Positions 35,653 through 45,428 are shown, counted from the stretch's first letter. The stretch: DNA of 64,000 nucleotides from Wolbachia endosymbiont of Spodoptera picta (GCF_018141665.1 NZ_CP067976.1:1054001-1118000), one strand, 5' to 3'. Notes: generated by a model from the letters alone, not told the origin. Made by a program: numbers and translations.

Positions 35653-36359
35653 CAACAATCCTTATTAATTATATCAATTAAACTCTCCCCTGTGGGAAAC
35701 CTCGATGTTATAATTTTTTTCCACTTGATTAACTTTAAACTATCAGCAATGTTTTTACTCATGGTATATGCAACTGTATTATTCATCACAGGAGATAGCC
35801 CACTTTTTAGAACTAATGAACAAAATACCCTTGCAGTTTGTGAGGAAAAAAAAGCAACGCTATCAATTTTACCGTCCAATAGTAAATTTTTACACCTATT
35901 AGTTAGACTCCTTTTAGTAATTGTTTTATAGAGTACAACTTCTCTTATGTTAAAACCTTCTTCAGATAATCTTTTTTTTAGGTCACATGATACTTCTTGT
36001 CCCCTTATATATAAGAACTTTATTGCATTTGAATAATGAGATTTTATGAATGATATCAGACCATCAACGTTGCTGTCTGCTGAGATTATATCGGAAAATC
36101 CCAAATTTTTTGCAGCCTGCATAGTTGAATTACCAACTGTAATAATCGAAAAGTTATCCTCTTTGCATATTTGACTGAAAGCCTTTACACTGTTTTTACT
36201 TGTAGATATCACAACGTCAAATTCATACGTAGATATATCAGGATTTAAGTACTTTATTGTGAATACTGGCTCTATAAAAACTTTGTATCCATATTTTTTT
36301 AGCGTGCTTCTTGTGCTCAACGAATCTAATAAAGGCCTTGTCAATAAAATAGACTTCAT
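35652..36359 (-). CDS. hemD: Uroporphyrinogen-III synthase
   Basis: HemD closes hydroxymethylbilane to uroporphyrinogen III with D-ring inversion. The 235-aa protein starts MKSILLTRPLLDSLSTRSTL. It shows the weakly conserved family pattern: VVISTSKNSVKAFSQI, IITVGNSTMQAAKNLGF, FLYIRGQEVSCDLKKRL, EVVLYKTITKRS, and SVAFFSSQTARVFCSLV near the C-terminus. HemD is poorly conserved across bacteria, but the order and spacing of these blocks is convincing. Sharing a TGATG junction with xthA suggests one short operon. With hemB at the window start this supports a working haem pathway. Confidence 0.88.
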   Translation of the reverse strand: MKSILLTRPLLDSLSTRSTLKKYGYKVFIEPVFTIKYLNPDISTYEFDVVISTSKNSVKAFSQICKEDNFSIITVGNSTMQAAKNLGFSDIISADSNVDGLISFIKSHYSNAIKFLYIRGQEVSCDLKKRLSEEGFNIREVVLYKTITKRSLTNRCKNLLLDGKIDSVAFFSSQTARVFCSLVLKSGLSPVMNNTVAYTMSKNIADSLKLIKWKKIITSRFPTGESLIDIINKDC

Positions 36360-36532
36360 TCTGGTTTATTTCACTAGCAGTAAAATAATATCCCTTATAC
36401 ACAAATTATTGAATAAAAACTTTTATTTTTTAAGTTTCTTGCATAACCTAGAAAAAAAGGCAAGAGAAACTCAATAATTGGCCCAGTGCTAGAAAACTGA
36501 TCTTAAATAAGCGAACATTTTGATCAAATGGA

Positions 36533-36565
36533 AAAAGGATGTTACTCAATGAGTAACATCCTTTT
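36533..36565. terminator. Rho-independent terminator after the 498-aa protein
   Basis: AAAAGGATGTTACTCA (36533..36548), one base, and TGAGTAACATCCTTTT (36550..36565) form a perfect 16-bp inverted repeat. The minus-strand copy is followed by a T-run. It lies about 20 bp after the stop at 36586. Confidence 0.75.
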
Positions 36566-36585
36566 AGAATGATAAGCGGTTTTGT

Positions 36586-38082
36586 TTATCCTTTACTAGG
36601 CTCAGCTTTTTGTTGAACAGATTCTACGTTTGGTTGATCTACAATCGCACGTCGTTTTGCCAACTTCTCAGTGAGCTCTTCCGTAACTCCTAGACCAAAT
36701 CTTGTTTCTTGAGAAGGACTGTGTCTTTGTGGAGTAGAAGAACTTGGTGAATTGAACCCACTATCAGAATTACGACGGTAACTGGCAAAGCTAGAAGTTG
36801 TAGCAGTACTGTCAGTGCTTAAAGAACCCATTGAATTGCTTCTTGGCGGTTTCTCCGGAGCAACATAAAAACGGCTATTTCCTATCTCCGCAGATTGTAT
36901 CTGATCCAACTCAGAATCTTGATATCTTATATAAGTAGCTTCCTCTGGCTTTTTGCCACCTTTTAGTGATGATGACAACTTGCTCCAAAGTGAAGTAGGT
37001 GCTTTTACTTCCTTATGCTCATTAGGATTTAATAATTCTGCTTTGCTGCTAACAGTACTTATAGAACTCGTTGAACTACTACCTGATAAGCTATTTTCCA
37101 GTGAATTCATAGAACTTGCTTTATGCCTTTTTGCTGACTTATTAAGCCTTTCTAAAGTATTAAAATGAGTATGCTCTTCCTTGCATTCTTTAATAACTTC
37201 CTTAATCTCATCATGATGTTCAGAGAAAATACTGTCTTTAAAGTATTTATCTTTATCTGATAGTCTTTTTGTAACTAAGTTACGCAAACCATCTGCGTCC
37301 AAGTTATCAATAAATTTTTTCTGCTCTCTCCATTTATCTACTAGCTGGTCTGGCAAATAATCTCTCCAATCAAGATATGTTTCTTTTGCTATTTTTCCTT
37401 CTATTTTTTCTGATATTCCAGAAAGTATGCTCTTTATTAACGTGGAATTATTTTTTCCATCAGTACAAATTGCTATAAGATCTTCTTTCACTTCTTGAGC
37501 TCTCTTCTTTTGTGGTGAATCAGGAATAAGCTCATTATCTATTCTATCTGAATAATTCTCATTACCAGCTGCACGATATAATTTATTCGCTGTTGCAGTG
37601 AGCACATTACTTGTCTTTTCCTTTGTTTTTTCACTTACAAAACTAGCACCTCTCTTCAGTGAATCTGCTGAATACTCATAGCCATCCTTAATTTTTCCGC
37701 CAATATGCTTCGCCCCTTCAACTGTTTTTTCTGCTGACCATTTGAGTCCTTTATATCCAGATTGAACTGCTTTTACAGCAACTTTCACAGCGAAAAATAG
37801 AGTAAGACCAACTATAGCACTTGGTATAGCAAGTGTTGCACCAACTGCCAAAAGTGGTAACACTGCTGAAAATAATCCACTTGCTGTACCTACTACAAGA
37901 GCTTGATCTCCTTGCTTCATTTTAGAGAATGCTATATCTCCTTTTAACAGATCCATAATTCTGTCTTTTAGCTTCTTGGGATCGTGAATGATATCTGAAT
38001 TTAATGAAGAATCTTGAATCATTTTAAGATCATCTTGCTTAGTTTCAACAAAATTTGAAGAGTTTTTTTCACTAGGTGACAT
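36586..38082 (-). CDS. Membrane-associated protein of unknown function with Ser-rich disordered tail; candidate effector
   Basis: I recognise no family. The 498-aa protein starts at an ATG preceded by GTGAGG (a GTG four codons upstream is less likely). Residues about 60-105 form one long or two short hydrophobic helices (TASGLFSAVLPLLAVGATLA and IPSAIVGLTLFFAVKVAVKA). A region of AEK/GAKHIGGKIKDGYEYSAD helices follows, resembling a repeat of amphipathic segments. The C-terminal 170 residues are Ser/Thr/Pro-rich and disordered (SLSGSSSTSSISTVSSKAE), and contain RRNSDSGFNSPSSSTPQ with the exact DSGFxS form of a eukaryotic beta-TrCP phosphodegron (36748..36765). No signal peptide. It has its own terminator. 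Confidence 0.72.
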   Translation of the reverse strand: MSPSEKNSSNFVETKQDDLKMIQDSSLNSDIIHDPKKLKDRIMDLLKGDIAFSKMKQGDQALVVGTASGLFSAVLPLLAVGATLAIPSAIVGLTLFFAVKVAVKAVQSGYKGLKWSAEKTVEGAKHIGGKIKDGYEYSADSLKRGASFVSEKTKEKTSNVLTATANKLYRAAGNENYSDRIDNELIPDSPQKKRAQEVKEDLIAICTDGKNNSTLIKSILSGISEKIEGKIAKETYLDWRDYLPDQLVDKWREQKKFIDNLDADGLRNLVTKRLSDKDKYFKDSIFSEHHDEIKEVIKECKEEHTHFNTLERLNKSAKRHKASSMNSLENSLSGSSSTSSISTVSSKAELLNPNEHKEVKAPTSLWSKLSSSLKGGKKPEEATYIRYQDSELDQIQSAEIGNSRFYVAPEKPPRSNSMGSLSTDSTATTSSFASYRRNSDSGFNSPSSSTPQRHSPSQETRFGLGVTEELTEKLAKRRAIVDQPNVESVQQKAEPSKG

Positions 38083-38275
38083 TTTAAACCTCACTATTAA
38101 TTAAACATACTAATATTGTATATATCTGATTCTTAAGTTAGGGTTAATTCATCTAACAATGTCCACTTACTCTCAAATGATTTTGCTTGATGTGTTTTTT
38201 TGAAAGCACAGAAAATTAGTGATTGTTGCGGTATGATGTTTCGTTTGGATTAGCTATAGTTGAAGCAAAAACTCA

Positions 38276-40290
38276 TCATTTTGAAGGGGTGGATTTTTTA
38301 GGAATCTCAGCAGGGGTTGATTTTGGATCTGATAATTCTGTATTTACCTTAGTTGGCTCTAATGGAGTTTCCTGCTCTTCTGGTTTATCATTCGGAATTG
38401 GAATAGGCCAATCCATAATGTTTTGTGGTATGTTTGTTCGAGCTTCTTCTTCCTTGGTCTTTTTTTGATCTGTTGAAGATGATGCATCAATACCTGCATT
38501 TGTACCTTGGTCTTGTGTTTTAGGAACTGTAGTTTCGTGATCACTTGCCTCGATTCCTCTACTTTCATATTCAACTTCAGTTTGAGTTGAAGTAGCTACT
38601 TTCGCATTTACTTCACTGAACTCATCCGCAAGTGATCTTCCGGGTTCAAGTTGTCGAATTTTTTCCTCCAAAACTTCTTTTTCTTTTTGCAGTTGATTTA
38701 ATTCTTCAGCTAATTGATTTGCTGTATAAGTCAATTTTTCGTTTTCATTTTTTGCTTCCATCCATTGTTCTACAAACTGCTTTTCATGATTATCTTGTGA
38801 ACCTTCTTCCAATGTTTTCTTTAGATTATTTTCCAAATTTGCATTCTTTTTTTCTAGTGCACTTAACTTAGCTTCACTTTGCTTCAATTTCTTCTGTAGT
38901 TCTTTGTTTATCCCATTTACTGATTGAACTTCATCTTCTTTGTCTTTCAACTGATCATTTAAGCTCTTTATTACATCATTTTTATCCTGTAGTTCTTTTT
39001 CTAACGCCTTTATCTTTTGTGTTAGTTGTTCAATACCTTGATCTTTTTCTTGCGTTATTCTTTTCAATTCAGCTTTAAGTCTTTTAACTTCTCCTTCCAA
39101 AATTTGCTTTTCTTCACTTAATGTTCTTATTTCTGTATCACCTTCCTTTCTATCTTTTGGTTACGCTCTTTTAATTTTTTGTGCTCCTCCATAAGTGACT
39201 TAACAGAAGCATCTTGTTCCTTGATTTTTTGATCTCTTTCACGCATTGCTTCCTGTTGTTCGTTAATTTCATTTCTCAGGTAATCACGTTCCGAGATTAG
39301 ATCATCACGCTGCTTTGCAAGTTTGTTAATTTCATTTATAGTCTCATCTACACCTTTTAATCCCTCTTGCTCATACTTTCTGTCATAATCTTTGTGCATT
39401 TTTTGTTGATCGTAACCGTCGTCAATGTATTCATCAGTGATTTCAGACTCTTCATCACCAATTTCGCTCTCAGTGAAAAAAGAACTTCTACGCGAATCAG
39501 GAGAAGAATATCCACTACTACTTGGTATAGGTGACTGTGGTGGATCTTTTGTAAATATTTCCTCTGCCAGCGTTTGCTGCTCGTTCACACTTTTGCCCAT
39601 GTCAGTAAAAGCTTGATGCAGAGTTTTTTTGTTGATAAAAACTTCTTTATTCTGCTCAACTAATTTTAATGCTTCTTCTGAACTCGTTATTCCTCCAAAT
39701 TTTGGTTCACCAATCACTCTTTTTATGCCCTTAGAACTTACTTCTACAGTCATGCTACAATCTATGCTATTGCCTTTAGAATCCTTAGCTTGCCAGTTAA
39801 TGGTCATCTCACATGAGCTTGAACCAGTAAAATCATAGTGCCTTTCGCTGCCTTTTTTGGTTGCAGTTATTTGACTATCTTTCCCTAAAGATAGGTTATA
39901 AACCTTGCCTTCGTCACTGGCTCTTAAAAGGGTGCTAATCTCTATTGGTTTTTCTTTATTTTCAAATCTAATTTTAAATTCATTATCTTGTGTTGTATAT
40001 ACTAAGAAATTTTCACTTGGTAGAGATTTTGCGAATTTTTTATGTGTTGCATTTATTGATTGCTCAAACTTTTGAAACTCCTCTTTCCACTTTGAACTTA
40101 CCTGTTCTTTAATGTTCTCATCTTTGTGTAAAGGACCAATAAAGTACCAGATTAAATTTTCTTCTTCTAGTTTTCTGATAAAATCCTGAAAATTTTTGCA
40201 AGATTTAATGAAACTTAAAATATCATTTTTCTTTTGCTCATCTACATCTAAACCTTGATTTTCAGCTATAAATAAGTTTTCTTTTAGCAT
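38276..40290 (-). pseudogene. Large coiled-coil protein split by a frameshift near 39130-39160
   Basis: Two reading frames encode adjacent parts of one protein. The first (40290 to 39127, 387 aa) has a globular N-terminus, a Ser-rich segment SSSGYSSPDSRRSSFF near residue 260, an acidic patch, and from residue 300 a heptad-rich coiled coil ending ERNQKIERKVIQK. The second is open from 39160 and continues the coiled coil (GDTEIRTLSEEKQILEGEVK, KRITQEKDQGIEQLTQKIK) to a disordered tail ending PKKSTPSK at 38276. The two frames overlap over about 30 bases, and a one-base change there would fuse them into a protein of about 670 aa. The second part has only a TTG (39100) as start. No enzyme domain; a structural or secreted role is a guess. 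Confidence 0.7.
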
Positions 40291-40419
40291 AATTTCTATT
40301 TTTAGAGAACTATATTATAATATTAGCATATTTTCTTAAAAAATCAACTAATCTTATAGTTAAATAAACTTGAGTATTTGGCGGGAATGTTATATATTAA
40401 CCACTCCAAGAAGTGCAGT

Positions 40420-41745
40420 ATGGACAATACTATTATAAGAAAATACGATATTAGAGGTGTGGTAGGCAGAGACCTGCAGATCAGTGATGGGTATGAAATA
40501 GGCAGAAAATTTGGTCAAACTGCAGCTAACGTTTGTGTAGGCTATGACAGCAGGATAGATTCACCAAGCATAGAAAAAGAATTAATCAGAGGCTTGATTT
40601 TATCCGGTGCGAATGTTATACGCGTTGGGCTCTGTTCTTCACCTATGCTCTACGCTGCAACAATGCAGGCAGATCTTGGGATTATGATCACTGCTTCTCA
40701 TAATCCCAGAGAATATAACGGCTTTAAATTTTTCAGTAGTAAAAAAGTTTACTCAGATCAAGAAATGAAGGAAATTATAGGCAATACAATTAAAAACAGC
40801 ACGAAAATTGGAAGCTTAATTAACACGAATATATATAGTGAGTACGTTAACATATTAAAAGATGTGCTCAAGAATAACACTACACAAAAACTAAAAATAG
40901 CCTGGGATTTTGGCAATAGCCCAACAATTGTAAGGTATATTGAAAAGATTTTACCAGATCATATACACATCGTAACCAATAGCTTTATAGATGGAACGTT
41001 TCCACTGCATGACCCAGATCCCATAGAAGAGAAAAATCTTGCTCAGTTAATAGATATTGTCAAGAAAGATAAATGTGATCTTGGTATTGCACTTGATGGT
41101 GATGGTGATAGGGTACGCTTGATTGATAATAAAGGTAATGTTGTTTCCAATGATCACTTGTTTATGATTTTTTCACGTGAAGTATTGGCGGAACACCCAA
41201 AAAGCAAGGTTATTGCCAACGTAAAAATGAGTATGAAAGTGCATGATTTCGTTAGCAAATTAGGAGGGCAAATAATTATCTGTGCAACTGGACACTCACT
41301 AGTTAAGAAAAAGATGGTAGAAGAAGGAGCAAAGTTTGCCGGTGAACTGAGTGGACATTTTTTCTTTTCTGAGCTAGGTTTTGATGATGGACTATATTCT
41401 GCTATTAAAGCCATTGATATTTTACTTAAGAAAAACCAAAGCCTATCTGAGATGATTAAAGATTTACCAAAGTTATATATCACTCATGAAGTGAAAATTG
41501 TAGTGAAGGATGAGAAAAAATTTCAAATAATTGAATCAATAAAGGAGACACTAAAGCAGCAAAACATTGTATTTTCAGAGCTTGATGGAATTAAGGTAAC
41601 TGATGATAAAGGTTGGTGGCTTCTTAGAGTATCAAATACGCAAAACTGCATAACAGCAAGATGTGAAGGAAATACCTTAGAAGATTTTGAATTCACTAAA
41701 AAAGTTTTGTTGTATTACATTGATGAACTAAAATTATACATTTAA
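40420..41745 (+). CDS. Phosphomannomutase/phosphoglucomutase
   Basis: This alpha-D-phosphohexomutase interconverts hexose 1- and 6-phosphates through a phosphoserine. The four-domain signature is complete: YDIRGVVGRDLQISDGYEIG, the phosphoserine loop GIMITASHNPREYNGFKFF, the metal loop IALDGDGDRVRLIDNKG, the sugar-recognition GELSGHFFF, and the phosphate-binding RCEGNTLEDFEF at the C-terminus. The best start is the ATG at 40420 (MDNTIIRKYDIRG), 11 residues before DIRG as in rickettsial homologues; an ATG at 40387 would add 11 residues. Whether it acts on mannose, glucose or glucosamine phosphates cannot be told from sequence; with glmU in the window a cell-wall precursor role is possible. Confidence 0.94.
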   Translation: MDNTIIRKYDIRGVVGRDLQISDGYEIGRKFGQTAANVCVGYDSRIDSPSIEKELIRGLILSGANVIRVGLCSSPMLYAATMQADLGIMITASHNPREYNGFKFFSSKKVYSDQEMKEIIGNTIKNSTKIGSLINTNIYSEYVNILKDVLKNNTTQKLKIAWDFGNSPTIVRYIEKILPDHIHIVTNSFIDGTFPLHDPDPIEEKNLAQLIDIVKKDKCDLGIALDGDGDRVRLIDNKGNVVSNDHLFMIFSREVLAEHPKSKVIANVKMSMKVHDFVSKLGGQIIICATGHSLVKKKMVEEGAKFAGELSGHFFFSELGFDDGLYSAIKAIDILLKKNQSLSEMIKDLPKLYITHEVKIVVKDEKKFQIIESIKETLKQQNIVFSELDGIKVTDDKGWWLLRVSNTQNCITARCEGNTLEDFEFTKKVLLYYIDELKLYI

Positions 41746-41875
41746 ATTTTTTTGATGATTTACTTATTCGTCAATGTTTGCAGTTTTGTTTGATTAGTAA
41801 TAGGAATTGGTAACCTATAGCGAATTGCTGTGGATAATAGCTGTCTAGGATAGTTTAGCTATAGAAAATCAACAC

Positions 41876-42463
41876 TCACTTTTCTTTATTGTTTTGAGGT
41901 TTTTCTTGATCAACCATTTCCTCACCGATCTCTTTTATTTTTAGTATCAATGACTCTGGTACATACATGTTAATTACTTCTTCTGTTGTCACAAATAAAG
42001 CCTGATAAGAGTGTGAATTTATTATCCAATTGGGCAATATGTCTTCTGCGTCTATTTTAGACTCTCCCTCTTTTTTATCATATACTGTGTGGCAATATAA
42101 GTGCACAGCAAAAAATAGTACATAAGAAAGCAATATTCCTCTGAGTGCTCCGACAAAGATTCCAGTAACTCTATCCATTAATCCCAACCTTATAGGTGAT
42201 AATATGTACATTAGCCAGTTATTCATTGTCATGAATGTAAGATTAAGTATAATAAATACAGAGATTGTAGAAAGTATGTTTTGTGTAACTTTAGAGTCAA
42301 AATACTTACTATAATTTATAATAAAAAAATCATAGTAACTAGCTGTCAAAAAGACTGATAAGAGCAAGAACATTAATGCACATAGCTCTTTTATAAAACC
42401 TCTAGTTATCGATATTATTACACACAAGACAATAATAAAGATAATTAGGCTATCGAAAAACAT
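41876..42463 (-). CDS. cvpA: CvpA family membrane protein
   Basis: The 195-aa protein has four hydrophobic segments, beginning FDSLIIFIIVLCVIISITRGFIKELCALMF. The family hallmark is the RG(F/L)xxEL motif after TM1, then LMDRVTGIFVGALRGILLSYVLFF corresponding to the conserved D-R-x-x-G-x-x-x-G-x-x-R-G segment. CvpA relatives are needed for colicin V production in E. coli and contribute to envelope integrity; the molecular role is unclear. It is downstream of ribE on the minus strand, 57 bp apart, and may share its transcript. Confidence 0.9.
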   Translation of the reverse strand: MFFDSLIIFIIVLCVIISITRGFIKELCALMFLLLSVFLTASYYDFFIINYSKYFDSKVTQNILSTISVFIILNLTFMTMNNWLMYILSPIRLGLMDRVTGIFVGALRGILLSYVLFFAVHLYCHTVYDKKEGESKIDAEDILPNWIINSHSYQALFVTTEEVINMYVPESLILKIKEIGEEMVDQEKPQNNKEK

Positions 42464-42520
42464 ATTTTGTATCTATATGATTTTCAAGATATAATAGTTG
42501 TAAATAACAAAGTTGTAAAA

Positions 42521-43117
42521 TTAATTGTGTTGATATTTTATCAGCTGGTCTAAGTACCGAGCAATCATATCAACTTCTAAATTTAGGTAATTACCTATTT
42601 TATTATGCTGAAAAGTTGTGTTTTTCCATGTATAGGGAATGATATTCACAGTGAATTCTTGATCGACAACTGAATTTACTGTAAGGGAAACTCCATCTAG
42701 CGTTACAGAACCTTTTTTTGCAACAAATTTAATTAATTCTTGTGGGCATGATAGTCTGATTTCATGAGATTCTAAATTTTGATTGATTGTTAAAATTTCT
42801 GTTGTGTCATCCACATGACCCTGAACCAAGTGGCCGTCAATTCTGTCACTCAGTTTCATTGCTTGTTCTAGGTTTATTTTTTTCCCTGTTTTCCACGTAT
42901 TTAAGTTAGAAACCTTCATGGTTTCTTGAGATACTTGAACTGTGAATACATTGCTCATTATGTTGACAACAGTTAAACACACTCCGGAGCAGGATATTGA
43001 ATCTCCTTTGTTTATAGAGGATAAATTTTGTGTCTCAATATGGAAGATTTGATCAGAGTTAGGGTGGATAGTGATATCAGTTATAGTGCCAATATCTTTG
43101 ATAATTCCTTTAAACAT
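42521..43117 (-). CDS. ribE: Riboflavin synthase alpha chain
   Basis: RibE dismutates two molecules of 6,7-dimethyl-8-ribityllumazine to riboflavin. The 198-aa protein has two repeated lumazine-binding domains: MFKGIIKDIGTI, GDSISCSGVCLTVVNI and VSQETMKVSNL in the first; LVQGHVDDTTEIL, KGSVTLDGVSLTVNSV and IIPYTWKNTTFQ in the second. Length and motif order are normal. Riboflavin synthesis is one of the vitamin pathways that Wolbachia genomes usually keep, and it has been discussed as a possible benefit to hosts. No FMN riboswitch is visible in the 40 bp upstream. Confidence 0.96.
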   Translation of the reverse strand: MFKGIIKDIGTITDITIHPNSDQIFHIETQNLSSINKGDSISCSGVCLTVVNIMSNVFTVQVSQETMKVSNLNTWKTGKKINLEQAMKLSDRIDGHLVQGHVDDTTEILTINQNLESHEIRLSCPQELIKFVAKKGSVTLDGVSLTVNSVVDQEFTVNIIPYTWKNTTFQHNKIGNYLNLEVDMIARYLDQLIKYQHN

Positions 43118-43157
43118 GCAATAAAATAAATAATTATATCACAAAAGATCTTATTTG

Positions 43158-44870
43158 TTAGGTGCGCAAAGGAAGATCTTTTTTACTTATCTGCTCAATA
43201 GATTCTACAGAATATTCAGAATATAGAAAGTAAGCCAGGTTCAAAACGCACAGTGTAATTAATATTGGTAACCCTATGTTTAATGTTAGACCGATACTTT
43301 CCCTTTTTTCTGTTGGCACCAATTCCTTTAAAATTGACACTTTTCCCAGCGGCAAGTGCCATAGGCAGAGTGCTGATATAGAAGCTGCTACTAAAAATAG
43401 ACAAAAATAAGTCTCTTTCGAAGAAAACATAGCTTTTAATGGTGATTTGAGCCTAATATTAGTAGGCAATCGAGTTTTAGCTTCATTTGTTTTTGGTAAA
43501 TGGTCTACAGCTTTACTTGGTAAAATTTCATGAGAAACATTTTTAGGCTGTGGAGAAGGTTGGCCTGAAACTAATTTAATCAACTGCTCTTTTTTTCTAT
43601 ATACTTGCTTTTGTAAATATTCTTTACCTAAAAGTGAATTATTAGGGGGTTGTGGCCTTTTGAGTACCTCTAGCACTTCTGATATCTCATCTGGTTCTAA
43701 TACTTCATGTAGTTGTTTATCTTGGAAATAAATAATATTAAATACTGAGTTGAAAATATTGTAAAATGTATCTGAGTCTTGATTTTTATATTCACTTACT
43801 ACTTCTACGAATATTTCATCGAGTTTTTTTCCCTTGTGCTCAGCTACATTATCTATCATAGCTACTCTAGCATCAATTTGAGCTTGTTTTATGATTGATT
43901 GTTTTTCTTCTTGCAATAATTCTTTAGCCTGCTTTTTTGACTTCTTTTTTCTGTTAGCTTTAAAGTAGTCTGTGTGCGGCCTAGTTTGACCTATATCCCG
44001 CTCTGTTTCTTGAGGTACTAGATTTCCTATACTACCCTCTGTTATCCGAGTTTCTGACACTGGTTCTTTTTGCGCTGGAATGACACCAGATGGTATATTG
44101 CTATTCTGTATAGAAAATTTTTGCAGTTGTGGGAAAAAGAATTGTGTTGCATTAAAAAAATTGAATTGCTGAAAAAGAGACCTAAACCAGGAAAAATTTT
44201 CATGCATTGCAGCAACAATTAATGGTGCACGTGTAATTTGCTTTCTGTTACTTGCTATATTGTAGCCAAACGAACCTTGTACAATTTGTTTATCTTGCGT
44301 GTTCCTTTTTTCAACCACATTTTCGTTTTTGTTTTCAGTTTCTTCTACTTGTAATGTATCTTGACTTTGCTCCTCACTTTTGGCTTTTTCTAAATGTTTT
44401 AGCTGCTCATCTAAGAATATCTCGATTTGTTGCAAGCTATCGAGGTTAATGTTTTTAACGTTTGTTTGTAGCGTTATCGTTATGCCCTGCAGGAGGATTT
44501 GAATTGGAGCATTACTTATGCATTCTTCTACAGTTTTATTAGCTTTATGGTAGTTGTTGTATAGTTCTTCGCTTTCTTTTGCTACTTTTATATTGGCTGT
44601 GAAGTTTTTCTCCTGAGAAAGGCAGATTTTAAAAAAGTCAATTAAATGTTTTATTTGAGGTAATATTGTATTAGGGTTTACCTCTGTCAGCAGCTTGATC
44701 TTAAATGAAAACTCTTGCTTATCACTTGTAATATTTTTTGAGCGAATGGTGCTAATCTCCAGTACTTCGTTAGAAAATGCCTTACTTATGTCTTTGGATC
44801 TATTCTTAAAAAACTTAGGTAAATCCTCGATTTCGTATTTTTTCTTAGTTTCTATGTTACTACTATGCAT
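43158..44870 (-). CDS. Large soluble protein with C-terminal two-TM anchor, function unknown
   Basis: I recognise no family. The 570-aa protein has a compact N-terminal domain (residues 1-165, IEDLPKFFKNRSKDISKAFS), a Gln/Glu/Lys-rich linker (EKAKSEEQSQDTLQVEETEN), a central region with a Lys-rich cluster RKKKSKKQAKELLQEEKQ, and two C-terminal hydrophobic helices (about 485-508 and 530-552, FLVAASISALCLWHLPLG and IGLTLNIGLPILITLCVLNL). There is no signal peptide, so it would be a tail-anchored type, unlike the N-terminally anchored family at 16.9 and 25.1 kb. The ATG at 44870 has no strong Shine-Dalgarno. It lies next to a copy of the long dispersed repeat. Confidence 0.65.
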   Translation of the reverse strand: MHSSNIETKKKYEIEDLPKFFKNRSKDISKAFSNEVLEISTIRSKNITSDKQEFSFKIKLLTEVNPNTILPQIKHLIDFFKICLSQEKNFTANIKVAKESEELYNNYHKANKTVEECISNAPIQILLQGITITLQTNVKNINLDSLQQIEIFLDEQLKHLEKAKSEEQSQDTLQVEETENKNENVVEKRNTQDKQIVQGSFGYNIASNRKQITRAPLIVAAMHENFSWFRSLFQQFNFFNATQFFFPQLQKFSIQNSNIPSGVIPAQKEPVSETRITEGSIGNLVPQETERDIGQTRPHTDYFKANRKKKSKKQAKELLQEEKQSIIKQAQIDARVAMIDNVAEHKGKKLDEIFVEVVSEYKNQDSDTFYNIFNSVFNIIYFQDKQLHEVLEPDEISEVLEVLKRPQPPNNSLLGKEYLQKQVYRKKEQLIKLVSGQPSPQPKNVSHEILPSKAVDHLPKTNEAKTRLPTNIRLKSPLKAMFSSKETYFCLFLVAASISALCLWHLPLGKVSILKELVPTEKRESIGLTLNIGLPILITLCVLNLAYFLYSEYSVESIEQISKKDLPLRT

Positions 44871-44984
44871 GAGTAAATTTTTTAATATAAAGTGAAATAA
44901 AAAATATAATTAGTCAATAAATTAATAATTATAGCACCCTTGTATAACAGCGGCGCGTTGGGTTCAATAAGCAGAAAAAGTTAC

Positions 44985-45265
44985 TTTACAAACCTCATCA
45001 GTCTTCTTATCATGACAATGAGAGTGTTTATCCTTGTTTTTAATCTCTGCAGATTTAATAACAAAATTCAGTAAAAAACTCAGGTATATATTGGCAGATT
45101 ACATAAAATTATAGCGGCTTTTTTTATTTTTCTACATTCAGCTAAAACACGCTTATTTTAAGCGTTAGCACATTATTACAATGCCAATTTACATTATTAT
45201 AGGGTCAAAACTCACTACTGGGGGATTCTTTTGCCTTTTTTTTCGCCTGGTAAATTTTTTAATAT
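44985..45265 (+). repeat. Long dispersed repeat, diverged third copy
   Basis: It has the same order of blocks as 1256..1489 (TTTATCCTTGTTTTTAATCTC, TACATAAAATTATAGCGGC, TTTGCCTTTTTTTCGCCTGG) with substitutions and small insertions such as TTTTAAGCGTTAGC and TAGGGTC. It extends past the 234-bp core into GCCTGGTAAATTTTTTAATAT, which copy 1 also has. Its different sequence shows that the identity of copies 1 and 2 is not simply due to slow evolution of this repeat. Confidence 0.8.
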
Positions 45266-45293
45266 TCTGTATTAGTTAGGAGTCCTATAGAGA

Positions 45294-45353
45294 TGTCATT
45301 CCAGCACTTCTTATTACCTGTTATGGATCCCAGTGTCAAGCACTGGGATGACA
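45294..45353. repeat. Palindromic repeat of the CCCAGTG...CACTGGG type
   Basis: GATGTCATTCCAGCAC is followed by CTTATTACCTGTTATGGATC and CCAGTGTCAAGCACTGGGATG. The CTTATTACCTGTTNTGGATCCCAGT block is also found after copy 1 near 1551, so repeat and palindrome were duplicated together. Confidence 0.65.
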
Positions 45354-45375
45354 CCTTTTTATCCAAATAGTTTTA

Positions 45376-45403
45376 TTGATGATATTAAAGATTGCACTAT
45401 AAT
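45376..45403 (+). promoter_or_regulatory. Candidate pheS promoter
   Basis: TTGATG (45376) and a perfect TATAAT (45398..45403) are spaced by 16 bp. They end 25 bp before the GTG start of pheS. Confidence 0.55.
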
Positions 45404-45428
45404 GAAAGTTTAAGCTAGCGTTTTTAAG

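Larger units (their letters stand above)
44871..45428. other. Non-coding region made largely of dispersed repeats plus the pheS promoter
   Basis: This 558-bp gap holds the third copy of the long repeat (about 44985..45265), a palindromic element (45294..45353) and the pheS promoter (45376..45403). Nothing coding is apparent. Confidence 0.7.
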
